The notes below the pieces were generated by a model, which was not told where the DNA came from, ran no database searches, and was given only the letters and a program-made list of their open reading frames with translations. 64,000 bases of DNA from the NCBI GenBank assembly GCA_020740775.1, contig JAHEWK010000004.1, forward strand, positions 682,001-746,000. The letters are read 5' to 3'. This DNA is from Ilyonectria destructans. Lineage: Eukaryota > Ascomycota > Sordariomycetes > Hypocreales > Nectriaceae. Shown piece after piece: positions 54,002 through 64,000 of this stretch (position 1 is its first letter; every line of letters begins with the position of its first letter). The translations under genes were made by a program, and so were the position numbers.

Positions 54002-55824
54002 TCGAAGAATGAACCTGACGACGACACGGGCATGGACAGGATGCATACAGTTTGACATATGATACCCGGCTACCAATTTACCGATGCATTCATTTCTCAT
54101 CCAAAACAAACAGCCTTCGATTCAAGTTCAGTCTAGGTCTCCATTCCCATGAGTTAACCGTCTTTAAAAAGTCGAGTACTAAGTCCAGGGGGTGATAAAA
54201 TTGATTATATTGACCAAACCAAATAAATGCCCATATATCTCTCAAGACCGTACTCCGTACGTACCGCAGACTGCCATAGAAATACTCCCCAGTCCCCAAT
54301 GCTCAACCTGTATTAGCCCTCGCATATGGGAGGCTTGACGGCTCAAACCTAGACCAGTCAATGTCCAACAGTAACACGAGAGCGTCTCATGACAATTCGA
54401 GGACGAGAACTGCACAAGGTAATAGCACCAGTCCAACAACCCACAACACAGCAAGACCGAAGCGGCCAGCCAGCGTTCCAGGTATCGGCTGCTAGACCCA
54501 GGTTTGACGGTGCCTTGCAGATCTTTGAGACGTGGAAATGTCGAGCCTTGCGAGTGGAGAGGCTTGGGTGCTTGATTTAGTGTCTCCCCGGCGAGTTGTT
54601 AATACAGTTAGAATTTGTGGGCGTCAGTAAACATTCCGCTTGTTGAGGTTTTTTCTTCTTGGCAATGCCTCGAGTTTGGGACTTTATCTGCTTTTCGTAG
54701 AGTCTGAAGAAATGGGATACCCAGTTAATAAAACGTTAAGTCGAAATACAGTTAAGAGCGGCAACGAAAGTCTACTTGACCTCATTCTAAGGTCCACGTC
54801 TACACCCCAAGCAACGGGCATTCCAATGGCATCATTGGGCAAATTTATACCCGAATGGGAAGCACGGGTCACTGCCCAGTAATATCTAGTGGTGAGTGGG
54901 AGAGGCTATTCACTCTTTCTTGGTGTGGCTCTGCCAAAAAGATGGGTCGTCTAGTTCTTTTCCAGGTGAGAGGTGCTAGAGTTGGGCGTCAGCTGGTAAG
55001 GTCCCAGGTAATTTATGCGATGGAAGGATGTTGTCGTCAGTACCAGGGCAGATTTTAATACTACGAATATTACGATAGATGCAGTTTCTCCCCTCCGTCT
55101 GGTGACCTTGACCAGCTTGTCACGAATGTATGCAAGTCTATCCCAAGTCAGACCACATCTAAGACCAGCTAACCTTCTACACACCTCTGATCCTTTCTAA
55201 TAAATACCAGACCCCCGTTTGTATCAGGTTGAAACACTTGAAACAACCAGGAGAAACCTAGTCGGTAGCCATTCTGGCGGATGATATCGGTGACGGCTCA
55301 TTGGTGGGGTCGCGGCCGGGAGAAAACCGGGGCCGTGGTCGCCGGAGACGGAGCCGAGTTCATTAAACAGGAAGGCACGACCGCGGCGGTCGGCGCTGGT
55401 CAATTAGCAGAGAAGCTTGCAACAAGCGTGAACGGATGTGGAAGCGTTAGGCTTGTCAACGCGGTCACCTTCCCCAATTTTTTTGGCCTCGTTCCCTATC
55501 TTCCAGGTTGGTAGATCCCGTCATATCCAGGCGGAAGCTGACACCGACGCCGACAATCGGAAGGCGAAACCGACAAATGCTCGGGGGAGACTGCAGGAGA
55601 TGATTCATTCAGACTGGAGACTGGGAGGTTCTCGTCGAAGTGAGAGCATGAGGCGGTTCTGTGCGACCCCGCACCGCTGATTACCCCGCCATGGAATAGA
55701 TTATAACCAGTTGTCGTCCCCAACTGGAAGGTATCGCAGGACAACCCTCAACACCAAGACCATCATCACGCTTGCAACTCTTATACCTCTCCGACTTCAA
55801 GAACACCCTGACACACACCCCATC
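54002..55824. other. 1.8 kb intergenic, no gene seen
   Basis: Contains a CCGTACTCCGTACGTACCG motif near 54247-54265. Several small frames exist but none has family resemblance. The CA/CT-rich end (55740-55824) is the likely leader of the next gene. Confidence 0.45.
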
Positions 55825-56745
55825 ATGGCCTTCACCAAGGTCTGCCTCGTCGGCGGCAATGGCAACCTCGGCACGATCCTCCTCAACGGCCTCGTCGCCG
55901 CGGGTGACTTCACCGTAACAGTAGCCAAGCGCGCCTCGTCCAAGTCGGCGCCGGCGCACGCATCCTCGATCGAGCAAATCACCATCCCCGACGACATGTC
56001 CGTGGCCGGGCTGACCGACGCCCTCCGCGGCCAGGACGTCGTCATCGCCTCGTTCCCGCTCGTCGACGTGAACCAGCACCTCCGCCTCGTCGAGGCCGCC
56101 GCGCTCGCCGGCGTCAAGCGCTTCGTGCCCGCCGACTTTGGCAGCTGCGACGCCGCGAGCCCCAACGCCCGCCGCCTGCTGAAGCTATACCGCGACAAGG
56201 ACCTGGTGCGCCAGAAGTGCGAGGAGATTGCCGCAGCCAACGAGGCCTTTTCGTGGACCGCGCTGGTCTGCGGCCACTTCTTCGACTACGGCGTCCACGA
56301 CGGCCTGCTGCACTTCGACCTGGAGAACAAAACGGCCGACATCCTCGACGACGGCTCCGTACGCGCCTCGGCGTCGACCCTGCGTCGTGTCGCCGAGGGC
56401 ACCGTCGCGGCGCTGCGCCGGCCCGAGCCCACGCGCAACCGCACGCTGTACATCCAGAGCTTCTGCCGGTCGCAGCCCGAGGTGCTGGCGGCGCTGGAGC
56501 GCGTCACGGGCGTGACCTGGACACGGCGCACCATCGACTCCAAGGCGTACATCGAGGAAGCATCTCGCAAGCTCGAGGCCGAGTGGACCAAGCACACGAT
56601 GGAGGAGATTGTGTTTGTGCTGGGCGCGCTCGAGGCCGACTGGACCAAGGAGGAGGGCTTCGCCATGGAGCTGCTGGGGCTCGAGGACGAGGATCTCGAC
56701 CAGGTCGTGGCGGAGGTGGTGGCCGGCATGGGCAAGCAGCACTAA
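55825..56745 (+). CDS. NmrA-like / isoflavone-reductase-like NAD(P)-binding protein
   Basis: A 306-residue intronless protein. The ATG at 55825 lies right before the Rossmann motif KVCLVGGNGNLGTILLNGLV (glycine-rich loop at residues 8-17). Other landmarks are VIASFPLVDVNQHLRLVEAA, AGVKRFVPADFGSCD, in which KRFVPxDFG is the hallmark of this family, and WTALVCGHFFDYG. The C-terminus is charged and helical. It is related in fold to the enzyme at 5987-7070 but clearly diverged. It is much more GC-rich at third codon positions than its neighbours on the left, so opposite and shifted frames of 150-220 codons are open by chance. The substrate is unknown. Confidence 0.9.
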   Translation: MAFTKVCLVGGNGNLGTILLNGLVAAGDFTVTVAKRASSKSAPAHASSIEQITIPDDMSVAGLTDALRGQDVVIASFPLVDVNQHLRLVEAAALAGVKRFVPADFGSCDAASPNARRLLKLYRDKDLVRQKCEEIAAANEAFSWTALVCGHFFDYGVHDGLLHFDLENKTADILDDGSVRASASTLRRVAEGTVAALRRPEPTRNRTLYIQSFCRSQPEVLAALERVTGVTWTRRTIDSKAYIEEASRKLEAEWTKHTMEEIVFVLGALEADWTKEEGFAMELLGLEDEDLDQVVAEVVAGMGKQH

Positions 56746-57706
56746 TGCCGTATGCCGTCACTTTGTATCACCGCGGCACCGTCAGCGTCCTGACGGGTGT
56801 TGTACGCGTGACTACTCTGTGCCATGTAGAACAGGCACTCGAAGCGATCGAGTCGGGTCATCCTGAAAAGATTAGACGTCAGCCATAGAATATCAAAATC
56901 AGTCCCGTGGTCAGAATCGAATCGAAGCCCGATGGAAGTCTTGGCTTCCATCATCCCTCGTTCCAGCGCCCTTCTTTCTTCACAGCTCAAGCCTCTTTTT
57001 CTTCACCGGCCAGCCAAGTCGGGTCATCATTTCCTCCTCGCATTCCAGTGTGGCTTCGTTGCCGTCAACAACGAACGCCCGACGGCTTACATGCATAGGA
57101 CTCTTCCCCCCATGTAGCATCCAACATCAGCAATCCATCGCCTCGCCCTTCTATTTCGGGCAACACGCCCCATGCAAAGGACCGAACTCCCGAGATTGCG
57201 ATTGCGGGGTTGCATCCTCTTCGGCAGTCATCATGACGGCCTGCCAATAACCTCTGCCGCCGTAATTGGGCAGCGACGGCGAGAAACCTCCGAGACAAGC
57301 TTTGTTGTCGTTTTTGTCTCGCGACCAATTCCGCAACTGTCAGTACCGCTTTTTTGTGAATTGTTGGGACTTGGCGATCTATAGCACTTCCACCGCCAAA
57401 GACGGCAGAGACGTTAGCTGCCGACGGGGAGCTGAAGCGACGAGCCTGCAGCCACCGGCGTAAGTTTATGCTGTTACGAGGGTGATCCTCACCGCGAACG
57501 AGCATCGCCTGAACTGGCGCCGGCTTGGCTGACGGCTCGATATGAGCTTGGAAAAACTGTTTGCTCTTGTTTCACGAGGCGGTAGGGAGGACCTGTGTAA
57601 TTAGAAATGGATATTTAGTCTGGATGCTCGCCCGGAGGTCAAGGGATACCTTCTTTGCATCTGTTGATCCAACTTCAACATACGAATCATTGATCTTCGC
57701 TTTACG
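56746..57706. other. 0.96 kb intergenic, no gene seen
   Basis: No gene recognised on either strand. Confidence 0.45.
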
Positions 57707-58275
57707 ATGTGGTCTACACGTTTTATCCTCTCGACGTTGCTGGCTGTGTAGGTACTCTTCGGCTCAAACTCAACGCAACGACTAACACGGTTCGATGTAT
57801 TAGAACTCACCTCTCATGGGCAGAGGCAGCCAAAAAGCCTCGCTGTCCCACCGTCACAACCACAGCCAAGGTCTGCTCAACCTGCATGGTGCCAGACTGC
57901 ATCGTCATGTCAACCATCTCCAACCCATCCAGCTGTCCGACCAAAGTCGCAACCATCACCACATCGTATCCCTGCGCCAAGAAGAAGTGCCCCAACGGCT
58001 GCGCGACGACATACATGTACGCCTCGGCCTATGGCGAACCGCCCGTTACGACGGCGCCGTGCCCCACCGTCACGTCGGTCCTGGGCCACTGCTCCACGTG
58101 CGTGATGCCCCAGTGCATGGCCATCTCGACCATCTCGTCTGTGTGCGGGTGTCCGAAGGTGGTTCCGACTAAGACGACGAGCTATGCATGCAAGGGCGGG
58201 TGCGTCGGCGGGTGCGCGGGGACCGAGTACGTGTATGAAACCGCCACGCCGGTATGCGAAGCCGGACCGTATTAA
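57707..58275 (+). CDS. small secreted cysteine-rich protein with two tandem repeats
   Basis: A predicted 170-residue protein in two exons: 57707-57747 and 57804-58275. The intron (GTAGGT...ATTAG) joins the start MWSTRFILSTLLAV, a short hydrophobic signal-peptide-like segment, to THLSWAEAAKKPRCPTV. The mature part is two copies of a unit of about 60 residues. Copy one starts CPTVTTTAKVCSTC and has STISNPSSCPTKVATITTSY. Copy two starts CPTVTSVLGHCSTC and has STISSVCGCPKVVPTKTTSY. Both end CxxxCxxGCA(T/G)T. Each copy has about ten Cys, enough for several disulfides. I do not recognise a named family; the plan fits small secreted cell-surface or effector-like proteins of fungi. Role unknown. Confidence 0.75.
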
Positions 58276-58680
58276 CCTTTTCTTGGTGATTGGGTGATTG
58301 GGTGGTCGGATAATCGACTAAAGGGCCGAGAGAAGTCTATCTTTTGTCTCGCAGGGGCTTCTGTAATCCTTCGTTGTGGATTTATGCGATTAGACCATGA
58401 TATAACCAACCTTCCACCGTCTTTGACAAGCTGCAAGGAGTTGAAACTATAGTCACCAATGTAGTCATTACCAGGGAGATCGTCGCCCGAACATTGTTCA
58501 CTGCCCAGCTGCCCGCTGGGTTGGTGGTTGAATATGGGTCAGGTAACTACATGATATGATTGCCTGGTTGCAAGGGATATGGGAGAGTCGCGATGTACTG
58601 GATATAAATTACAGTCGCAAATCCTCGCGTGAGTATTGAAATCTCACATGTGATGTATTGAATTATTCGTCAATTTATTG
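58276..58680. other. intergenic between secreted-protein gene and its broken copy
   Basis: About 0.4 kb, partly AT-rich. No gene seen. Confidence 0.45.
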
Positions 58681-58850
58681 TGCTTTTGCCTTGTGGTCTA
58701 CACGCTTCTTTCTGCCAGTGTGCATCTTAGCTCAAAGTTCAACACGACTAACACGCTTCGATACATCAGAACCCACCTATCCTGGGCAGAGACCACAGTC
58801 ATTGACAAACCTCCGTGCCCCACCGTCACCTAGAACCTGGGACGAGTCAC
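58681..58850 (+). pseudogene. truncated, decayed copy of the secreted-protein gene's 5' end
   Basis: The stretch follows 57703-57855 base for base in many places. TGTGGTCTACACG is shared, the intron region has GCTCAAA..TCAAC...CGACTAACACG.TTCGAT, then AGAACYCACCT.TC.TGGGCAGAG and CCCCACCGTCAC / TCCCACCGTCAC. The ATG has become TTG and a TAG follows where the first Cys repeat should begin. The repeat region itself is missing, so this is a partial duplicate without coding ability. Confidence 0.7.
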
Positions 58851-61164
58851 CGGTGCAAAGGACAATACTGGCCCGTCCGAGCAAAATCTATGTCATAAAC
58901 ACCGCCTCACCGTTGTGTTGAGCGGAGCCGTTGCCGCATTGACGAAGCCAAGGCAATGACGTGGTCGGAGGATGAAGGCCATGGGATTGGGGACAATTCG
59001 GAGGTCCAGCCCATCGTTATCTTGGGCAGTATTCGCATAGGCACCACTTATTGCTTGGGCCTTGGTTGTTCAGCCCTGCAAATGATTAGACGTCACGACT
59101 GAGGCGGAGATTCGGTGCTTCCTCTTGGCAGAGTCGTCGTCACCGAGGAGCGCAACTCTAAACCGGGGTTCCCTGCGCCGTTTAATAGCGACGGATCCTC
59201 AACTGCAGGGCTGGTCTGAATAAACTTCAACATGTCGGAACCGCGCCTCACTCAAAACAACAGGCAAATTATGAGAGCACGAGCGCGTGACATCGCGGGT
59301 GTATTAGACTTTTTGACAAATGCTCATGAGACGGGCACTGCATGGTTGGTGAGGTACTGGCAGTTTAATTAAACGGTCATGCCGGCGTTGTGGAGTGCCC
59401 GGATTGCGCTGCGGGCGAATATCAGAAATCGGGACGAGCGCACGGATTTATTAGCGTCGGGGTGGACGATGACAGCTGGAGGTGGACCTATGGAGACTGG
59501 AGAGGTACGGAGCTGAGGACAGGGACCGTGCCTGTAAAAATGACAACAAATAGGCTGATTTTCAAGAAAGGAAAGAAAAACAAAGGAGGGAAATTCTGTT
59601 TGAGCTTTGTGTTTGCTTGTTTGTTTTGATATTGTCCCATAGTCCAGGTATATGCGAATGAGGCCGCCCTACAGCTGCAGCCAAGTGAGGTTTGGGGATG
59701 CACTCGGCTCGGTGGGTGCACCGGAGTCGCAGCCTGACACAGTAACGGAAGCCCTCCGCAGCTCTCGCCCGCACTGTATTTCGACCCAGGCATCTCTCCC
59801 GCGTTAGGCTTCCAGATAACCGGACTTTTAGGGGTCCAGGCACCCGCCTCAGCTATTTCGGGGCCGTCAGGGGACCCGGCAGCGTGGTCGGGTGGTGTGG
59901 CGTGCACAGTGCCCGTGACAGACAGCCCGCCACCGCACCGCCGACGGACAGCTCTAGGATGGATCCCTGCTCCGCCAAGTGACGTCGGCAGTGCGCGTCC
60001 GACGCGTCTCCACTGCCACCAAGCAGAAGAGCTCCCTCCGCAGAAAGAAGTGCTGTTGGGTTAGAAGCGTTTAGTTAGACGCAGTGGGCTGTGGGCTGTG
60101 AACGGGAATGATACGTCACGAGGGCGGCCACGATGCCCCCGATGCCCCGTCAACCCGTCAACCCATCCGGCATCAACACTCTTGGCAGAAGCCGGCACCC
60201 TCATTTCTCAGTCTCACCACTGCAGCGAGTGCTCCTCCGACCCCCCCAAACCCCGTCGTCGTCCAAAAGGCCGCTGATGCTTGCTGAGCTGAGCTGAGCT
60301 GGCGCTTGCTCGGGGCGCAGGTCAAGCAAACATAGTCAAAGCACCACTTACTTCTCTTCTGCTTCGCACGCCGCGGGCCGGACGGGACCCTGCCAAGACC
60401 CGGCCGGCCGCCAAGCAGGGTGCGAATAAGCCAACCTACCTACCCCGGGACGTCTGGAATAGCAGCAGCACCACGCAAAGCACGCAAAGCAAAGCAGCAT
60501 TAAGTTACACTCTGGCTTAGCTGGGCTTGGCGGGCTTGCTGTGTTTTCCTGCTGTTTCTGCGCATCAGAGCCACTGTCGTCGACGCCAAAAAGGCACAGC
60601 CCCCGCCGGCTGACGTTGAATTTTCGCCGTCTGCGCCATACTGACTCGACCCTCTCAACCATCTGTCCCTGCGGCTTTCTTTTATTATTCCCCTGTCCGG
60701 TGTCGTCTTCTGGTGATTCCTTAAGTCCCGGGAGTCCGTCTCCCTCCCTTCCGCCAAGAAACTCCATATACGCCCCCCCTCGCTCGTGCCACGTCGTCGG
60801 TTCGCTCGTTGTTGAATATCAGTCGCCCGCTTCCCCAAAAGACTCAAGGGAGCTGGCCACCAGCCACTGCCACACTCGCCCTCGCTCATCACTATTTAAT
60901 CATCACCAGGCTTTGTCCTATTTTTACCGGCCTCCCTTTTTTCCTCTCGCAAAGTCTCCAACAAAAAGCATTGCAAAACGCCGGTACAGAAAACAGCCGG
61001 TTTCGGGGAGGAATCCGTGTGAGGGTAGTGGATTAATATCTTTATTAATCACTATTCCCCCCTCTGCGCTCGCTCGCTCTCAGTCTCCCCTCACTGCGAC
61101 ACGACTCCACCACAAATTCCCCCCCACGTCCACCTTGCACCTTGCACCTTGCACCAACCCTGAA
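58851..61164. other. 2.3 kb gene-free region and long leader
   Basis: No gene seen in 58851-60500. Simple repeats occur: GAGCT three times at about 60283-60300, CACGCAAAG at about 60475-60495, and TTGCACC three times at about 61133-61154. From about 60540 the plus strand is CT-rich and open in the frame of the next gene but has no in-frame ATG, so it is probably leader rather than coding. Confidence 0.5.
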
Positions 61165-62946
61165 ATGGAGGCCCGCTCCCTCACCTCCGTCAACAACCTC
61201 GCGGCCAACCCGCCGCAGTATCCTATTAACCCAACTGACGAGCGCCAAGATCCTTTGGTCCTCTACATCTCCCGCGTTCCTGGCACTCGAGGTATGATCC
61301 CCAGAAATGTCCAGGCTGCTCCGTGCCCCTCCAGACTGTAACACTAACAAAACTTCGTCTTAGATGTCATCCTCTCCCCCTTCAAACCCCAGCTCAAAAT
61401 CGTCTCCGCCGAAGATGTCGCCAGCTCGCTCTACTATATCCACCTAGAGGCACCGTCCTCGGATCTCTCCGCTCCTGCCGCGACTTATGATGACGGCTTC
61501 CGATCATCCAGCGACGAGGGTTCCTCCGCCAGGAACATTCCCAGAAAGCCCCTCCCCGAGACCGCCAAACCCCTCCCCTCGAGCCGCGATTTCCTTCCTC
61601 TCCCTGGCGACGAGAATCAGAACCCCAGGCGAGCCCGTGGTCACACCGTCAGCTCCTCCTACGATGCCGGTCGCTCGGCCCCGCCTCGCCATGAACAAGA
61701 TGTTCGATTCAGTCTCGACGCCCAAGACTCTGACCCAAGACCGCAGGCTTCGTCTATACGCCGTACGGCGACTGTATCTCGGAGACCCCTTGGCCCCAGA
61801 ACCATGAGGACTCCTGCCACTCCCAACACCGACAAGCCACTTCCTGCATACCCTCAGCTGGACGGAGAGCGAGTTCCCGTTCATGCGTCAAGCCCTCGGA
61901 GAAAGAGCCACGCTAGCCGGTCTCCGTCACCGAGGAAGCAAGGAGAGACTTCTTTCACCAACCCGTTCACGTTGGCTCTGATCCGTCGGGATCCGAGTAC
62001 CGGAAACCAGTGGAACGTCGGTCATGTCTCATCCTACCAGTCGGAAGCACCAGCGGTCGAGCAGGACGAATTCGGCCCATTTCTTCCCAATGTGCCACCG
62101 GTCCAGTCTACGACTCCTGCCGCAAATCCTCCAATCAATATCCAAATCGAGACTTTGGGTTACGGCAGGTTCCGCAATATGCCCGTCAGGAAGAGCTTCG
62201 ATAATGGCCCTGGCGATGGAATCCCAGCAGACGCAAGGGTTCCCCGAAACGAAGGCGCTGTGCTCTCGAGGCAGGTTCTTATGAGTTACGCAAAGACTTG
62301 GTCGTCCAATTGGAAGGAGAAGTGGAACGAACCTCGGTCTGATCATCGTCGACATGGAAGTGTGGCCTCGGTGGACTCAACTGGCTCTACAGAGCTAGCC
62401 CCTGAACCACAGACTACTCTGGGACAGCCAGGCCCGGGAATGAGACCCCGCGGGTATGTCTTTACCAGTCCGTGGAACGGGAGATGCGAGTTCCGGACTG
62501 GAACCACCGGTCGCAGTGTCCGATGCTATCACATTTTGCACGACGACAAGCCGGCGCTGAATACTCTGGTGGATCAAGGAGTTCCCATTCCTCAGCAGTT
62601 GGTAGGAGCAATGGCCCTCAGTGAGCTGCGCTTCAACCTGCCGAGCGTAGAGCTCTTCAAGTCCCCTGAGGGGCGCGAGGAAGTCAAGTCGCAAGTCCAG
62701 GGGCACTTCAACAAGCTCCTTCAGAAGCTTGATGAGAAAACTAATAGAAACAACAACGACTACGACGACGGCATGATATCGCCGTTCGATGTGAACCTCG
62801 GCAAGGAAAAGGCCGGAGGCGGCAACCGCGGAAAGCGAGCCAAGATGGGGAAGCTGATCATTTACCCCGACGGTATGAAGATGCTCGATTTGGTGGTGGC
62901 GGCCAACATGGGCGTTTGGTGGGGAGCTTGGGAGAAGAGCTTTTAA
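61165..62946 (+). CDS. conserved fungal protein of unknown function
   Basis: A 569-residue protein in two exons, 61165-61291 and 61364-62946, joined through a 72-base intron (GTATGA...CTTAG) giving SRVPGTRDVILSPFKPQLKI. I do not recognise a named domain. The N-terminal part has LVLYISRVPGT and DVASSLYYIHLEAPSSD. The middle is disordered and Ser/Pro/Arg-rich (SSPRRKSHASRSPSPRKQGE). The C-terminal 300 residues look folded and conserved: FTNPFTLALIRRDPSTGNQW, GYGRFRNM, PRGYVFTSPWNGRCEFRTG, YPDGMKMLDLVVAANMGVWW. The pattern is that of a conserved ascomycete protein rather than an accessory one. No signal peptide or clear membrane helix; the end (AANMGVWWGAWEKSF) is amphipathic. Confidence 0.8.
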
Positions 62947-63442
62947 GTGGTTGCTTTGGTTGAAAGTTAATGGCTTGGAATGGAATGAATGATAGTACCG
63001 GCGCTGTGATGTTTGGATAGACATGTATACCCGCAAGGAGCAGCACGACGTAACGACTACATGGGGTCACGGATAATGAATTGATCATTTTGGTGTCACT
63101 TTGGAATCGTTTTTAGCTTATTATGAGTCTTTCAATGTGTGTTAATGAGTCAATTATTGTCAATTGCAAATTGCTGAAAGCATCGTGGTGTTGTTGATCC
63201 AACGATGTACATTGGTCGGTTCAGCTGGCGGATGCACGTGACAAGTCACGCGGCATACGAGCACCAATCATCTGCCCAGCAATGTAATCCCGCCTGGGGC
63301 CTGAGCAACTTTCCCAAGCCGACACATCACGAACCACGAAACAAAACCTCGCCTCCCGCCCTCTCGCCTCCGCCTCGCCCGCATCCCGCCCAATTGGCCT
63401 CCCGTCAATTGCCCTCGCCCCTCCACTCAACTCTCCCTCGCT
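62947..63442. promoter_or_regulatory. intergenic with promoter of complex I subunit gene
   Basis: About 0.5 kb. The last 150 bases are C-rich and resemble a leader. No other gene seen. Confidence 0.5.

Positions 63443-64000
<558 letters not shown>

Noticed and set aside
55797..56888. Several frames of 90-223 codons on both strands
   Set aside because: The second NmrA-like gene has very high third-position GC, which opens other frames by chance; none shows a protein motif.
60348..60892. Minus-strand frames of about 130-140 codons
   Set aside because: Low complexity, no family resemblance, opposite to a probable leader.

Overview
The window looks like nuclear DNA of a filamentous ascomycete (Pezizomycotina, probably Sordariomycetes). 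Most genes are split by short introns (about 45-165 bases) with GT...AG ends and CTAAC-type branch sites. The families are fungal: Zn2Cys6 regulator, DUF6536 and DUF6601 proteins, a PTH11/rhodopsin-like receptor, a STAND NTPase, a Bsd2-like protein and a NUO-23-type complex I subunit. Species cannot be read from the sequence. Exon joins given here were worked out by hand from reading-frame continuity and splice signals; they are predictions.

Left part (1 to about 37.4 kb): accessory DNA with genes for transport, enzymes and membrane proteins between decaying copies. In order: an MFS carrier cut by the left edge, an F-box-like protein, a 5'-truncated LINE-type retroelement, an NmrA/isoflavone-reductase-like enzyme, a wrecked DHA2 drug transporter, a Zn2Cys6 regulator, a DUF6601 membrane protein, a DUF6536 membrane protein, an alpha/beta hydrolase, a second MFS carrier, a wrecked FAD-linked oxidoreductase, an unrecognised three-helix membrane protein, a MARVEL-like reading frame with frame breaks, an aldo/keto reductase, a bZIP-like fragment, a MetE-like methyltransferase, a pair of 115-base direct repeats, a tRNA-Asp, a GH43 glycosidase and a PTH11-like receptor. 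The NmrA enzyme, broken DHA2 transporter and Zn2Cys6 regulator lie side by side and may be the remains of a small metabolic cluster (inference).

Middle (37.4-43.4 kb): about 6 kb with no convincing gene, only scraps of reading frame and one short sequence shared with the 32.8 kb region.

Right part (43.4-64 kb): mostly conserved core genes. These are a 1,534-residue NLR-like STAND protein (Goodbye-like N-terminus, NACHT, Ser/Arg/Pro repeats, TPRs, Cys-rich end), a mitochondrial tricarboxylate carrier, a Cbp6/UQCC2-type complex III assembly factor, a Bsd2-like PPxY membrane adaptor, a protein-L-isoaspartate methyltransferase, a second NmrA-like reductase, a two-repeat cysteine-rich secreted protein with a broken copy downstream, an unrecognised conserved protein, and the start of the 23 kDa iron-sulfur subunit of complex I. 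Three of these serve the mitochondrion.

The strongest candidate for something new is the STAND protein at 43.4-48.0 kb, whose repeat-rich insert between NACHT and TPR looks expansion-prone. Next are the duplicated secreted protein and the 32.3-32.6 kb repeat pair, which reads as tandem copies of an unknown peptide.
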